Source: Dehalococcoidia bacterium (GTDB lineage: Bacteria > Chloroflexota > Dehalococcoidia > Dehalococcoidales > DAOWJC01). From it: a stretch of 5,355 nucleotides of DNA. This document shows positions 4,789 through 5,355 of the stretch, piece after piece. A program made the position numbers and the translations under genes. Location of the stretch: contig DAOWJC010000072.1 of NCBI GenBank assembly GCA_030640595.1, positions 1 to 5,355 of the forward strand, in the 5' to 3' direction. The notes beneath the pieces were generated by a model. It was given only the letters and a program-made list of their open reading frames with translations, did no database searches and was not told the origin of the DNA. How positions within the stretch are numbered: the first letter of the stretch is position 1; each line of letters opens with the position of its first letter.

Positions 4789-5355
4789 TTCTCGTCTCCT
4801 TTGCTACTGACCTCGTCCGTCTTTTTTGGCTAAAGACCTCGCCCAGTTGGATGCTGACTTCTATCCCTTGCTCCTCGAGCTTGGCTAGCTCGGCAGCAGT
4901 GCCTCCTGCCTCGGCTTCTAAGGCTAATACCGCTTCTCTTTTTGTCTCCAAGCTTCGCAGGAATTTTTCTCGTAGGCGGAGAACACAGCTAGTATATTTT
5001 TGTTCTATTTGGTTGGCGGGTAGGCTTTTGTTTATTAGGGAATCAAGGTGCTCCCAAATTGCAGAATCAAGCTTATCCTTAAGTGATGACAGGTCATTAG
5101 CTTGCTGCCAGGCGATAAAGATTTCACGGTTTTCGCTATTTTCAAAATATTCAGGTAATAGACCCTCACCCTGAGCTTTGAGCTCTGGGTGCTGCAGGAG
5201 CAGGGCAAGGCAGTATTCCTCAAGGGGGCTGGACAAGAGTGGATGCAGGGGGTGAGTTACAGATTCTAGTTCGGGCTCCTTGACGATGCGTCTAGCTTGA
5301 CTAGCCTTAGTTCTTCTCAGAGCAGTTTCCAGGCTGCGTTCGTTGACCTTGACCA
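4769..5355 (-). CDS. dnaG: DNA primase DnaG, C-terminal part (5' end outside window)
   Basis: The frame is open to the window edge, giving 194 visible codons. A TTG within the frame near 5236 is internal, not a start: upstream codons continue as VKVNERSLETALRRTKASQA..., the basic linker after the catalytic core. LEEYCLALLLQHPEL, starting about 42 residues into the visible part, is characteristic of the beginning of the DnaG C-terminal domain. The remainder is a helical bundle of the kind that binds replicative helicase DnaB, ending in a charged coiled-coil-like segment (REKFLRSLETKREAVLALEA). Zinc-binding and TOPRIM catalytic domains lie beyond the window. DnaG makes RNA primers for replication. 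The TGA (4771-4769) falls after the rpoD start. The adjacent rpoD strongly supports this call, since dnaG-rpoD is a widespread pair. Confidence 0.9.
   Translation of the reverse strand, partial: VKVNERSLETALRRTKASQARRIVKEPELESVTHPLHPLLSSPLEEYCLALLLQHPELKAQGEGLLPEYFENSENREIFIAWQQANDLSSLKDKLDSAIWEHLDSLINKSLPANQIEQKYTSCVLRLREKFLRSLETKREAVLALEAEAGGTAAELAKLEEQGIEVSIQLGEVFSQKRRTRSVAKETRNELRKQ
4795..4800 (-). promoter_or_regulatory. Ribosome binding site of rpoD, inside dnaG
   Basis: AGGAGA on the minus strand lies six bases before the rpoD ATG (4788-4786), within the last codons of dnaG. It fixes the rpoD start and implies that ribosomes finishing dnaG pass over the rpoD initiation site. Confidence 0.75.

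Noticed and set aside
4659..5174. Plus-strand frame of 171 codons opposite dnaG and rpoD
   Set aside because: The Ser-rich, composition-biased product has no recognisable domain, and the minus strand carries clearly identified dnaG and rpoD.
1..5355. A new defence, mobile or RNA-guided system
   Set aside because: Every stretch is accounted for by recognised housekeeping genes, one surface protein, one hydrolase, one small membrane gene and the L10 leader. No repeats-with-spacers, terminal inverted repeats, integrase or nuclease genes are visible.

Overview
The window looks like chromosomal DNA of moderate GC from a bacterium, most likely a member of the Chloroflexota (Dehalococcoidia-like). 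I infer this from the style of the proteins: a beta-sandwich surface protein with a C-terminal tail anchor, a primary sigma factor with a helical insert, and a small two-helix membrane protein beside ribosomal genes. No 16S rRNA or other decisive marker is present, so the lineage is an inference. I see no mobile element, CRISPR array, tRNA or rRNA, and no defence system.

Layout. Bases 1-1022 (+) hold the 3' part of a secreted or cell-surface protein: two fibronectin-III-like domains, a Ser/Pro stalk and a C-terminal transmembrane helix. Convergent to it, 1037-1669 (-) encodes a small metallo-beta-lactamase-fold hydrolase of the UlaG/UPF0173 type. A divergent control region (about 1670-1989) follows. 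On the minus strand it carries a good sigma-70 promoter whose predicted start point almost coincides with the hydrolase ATG, so that mRNA is probably leaderless. On the plus strand it carries extended -10 elements, then a recognisable ribosomal protein L10 leader and an intrinsic terminator, which together look like an attenuator. Next come rplJ (L10, 1990-2514) and rplL (L7/L12, 2516-3052, with an unusual N-terminal extension of about 54 residues). A small two-helix membrane protein follows (3089-3346).

The right third is on the minus strand. The 3' part of dnaG (primase, entering from beyond base 5355 and ending at 4769) overlaps the start of rpoD (primary sigma factor, 3358-4788). This is the dnaG-rpoD core of the classical macromolecular synthesis operon. 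rpoD runs convergently into the small membrane gene with an 11-bp gap.

How the genes relate. rplJ and rplL make the ribosomal stalk, and excess L10-L12 complex probably shuts down its own mRNA through the leader. dnaG and rpoD link replication priming and housekeeping transcription in one transcript. The surface protein and the hydrolase appear functionally unrelated to these. The points most worth a second look are the extended L7/L12, the leaderless hydrolase promoter, the altered metal-binding motif of the hydrolase, and a rplJL pair that lacks its usual rplKA and rpoB neighbours here.
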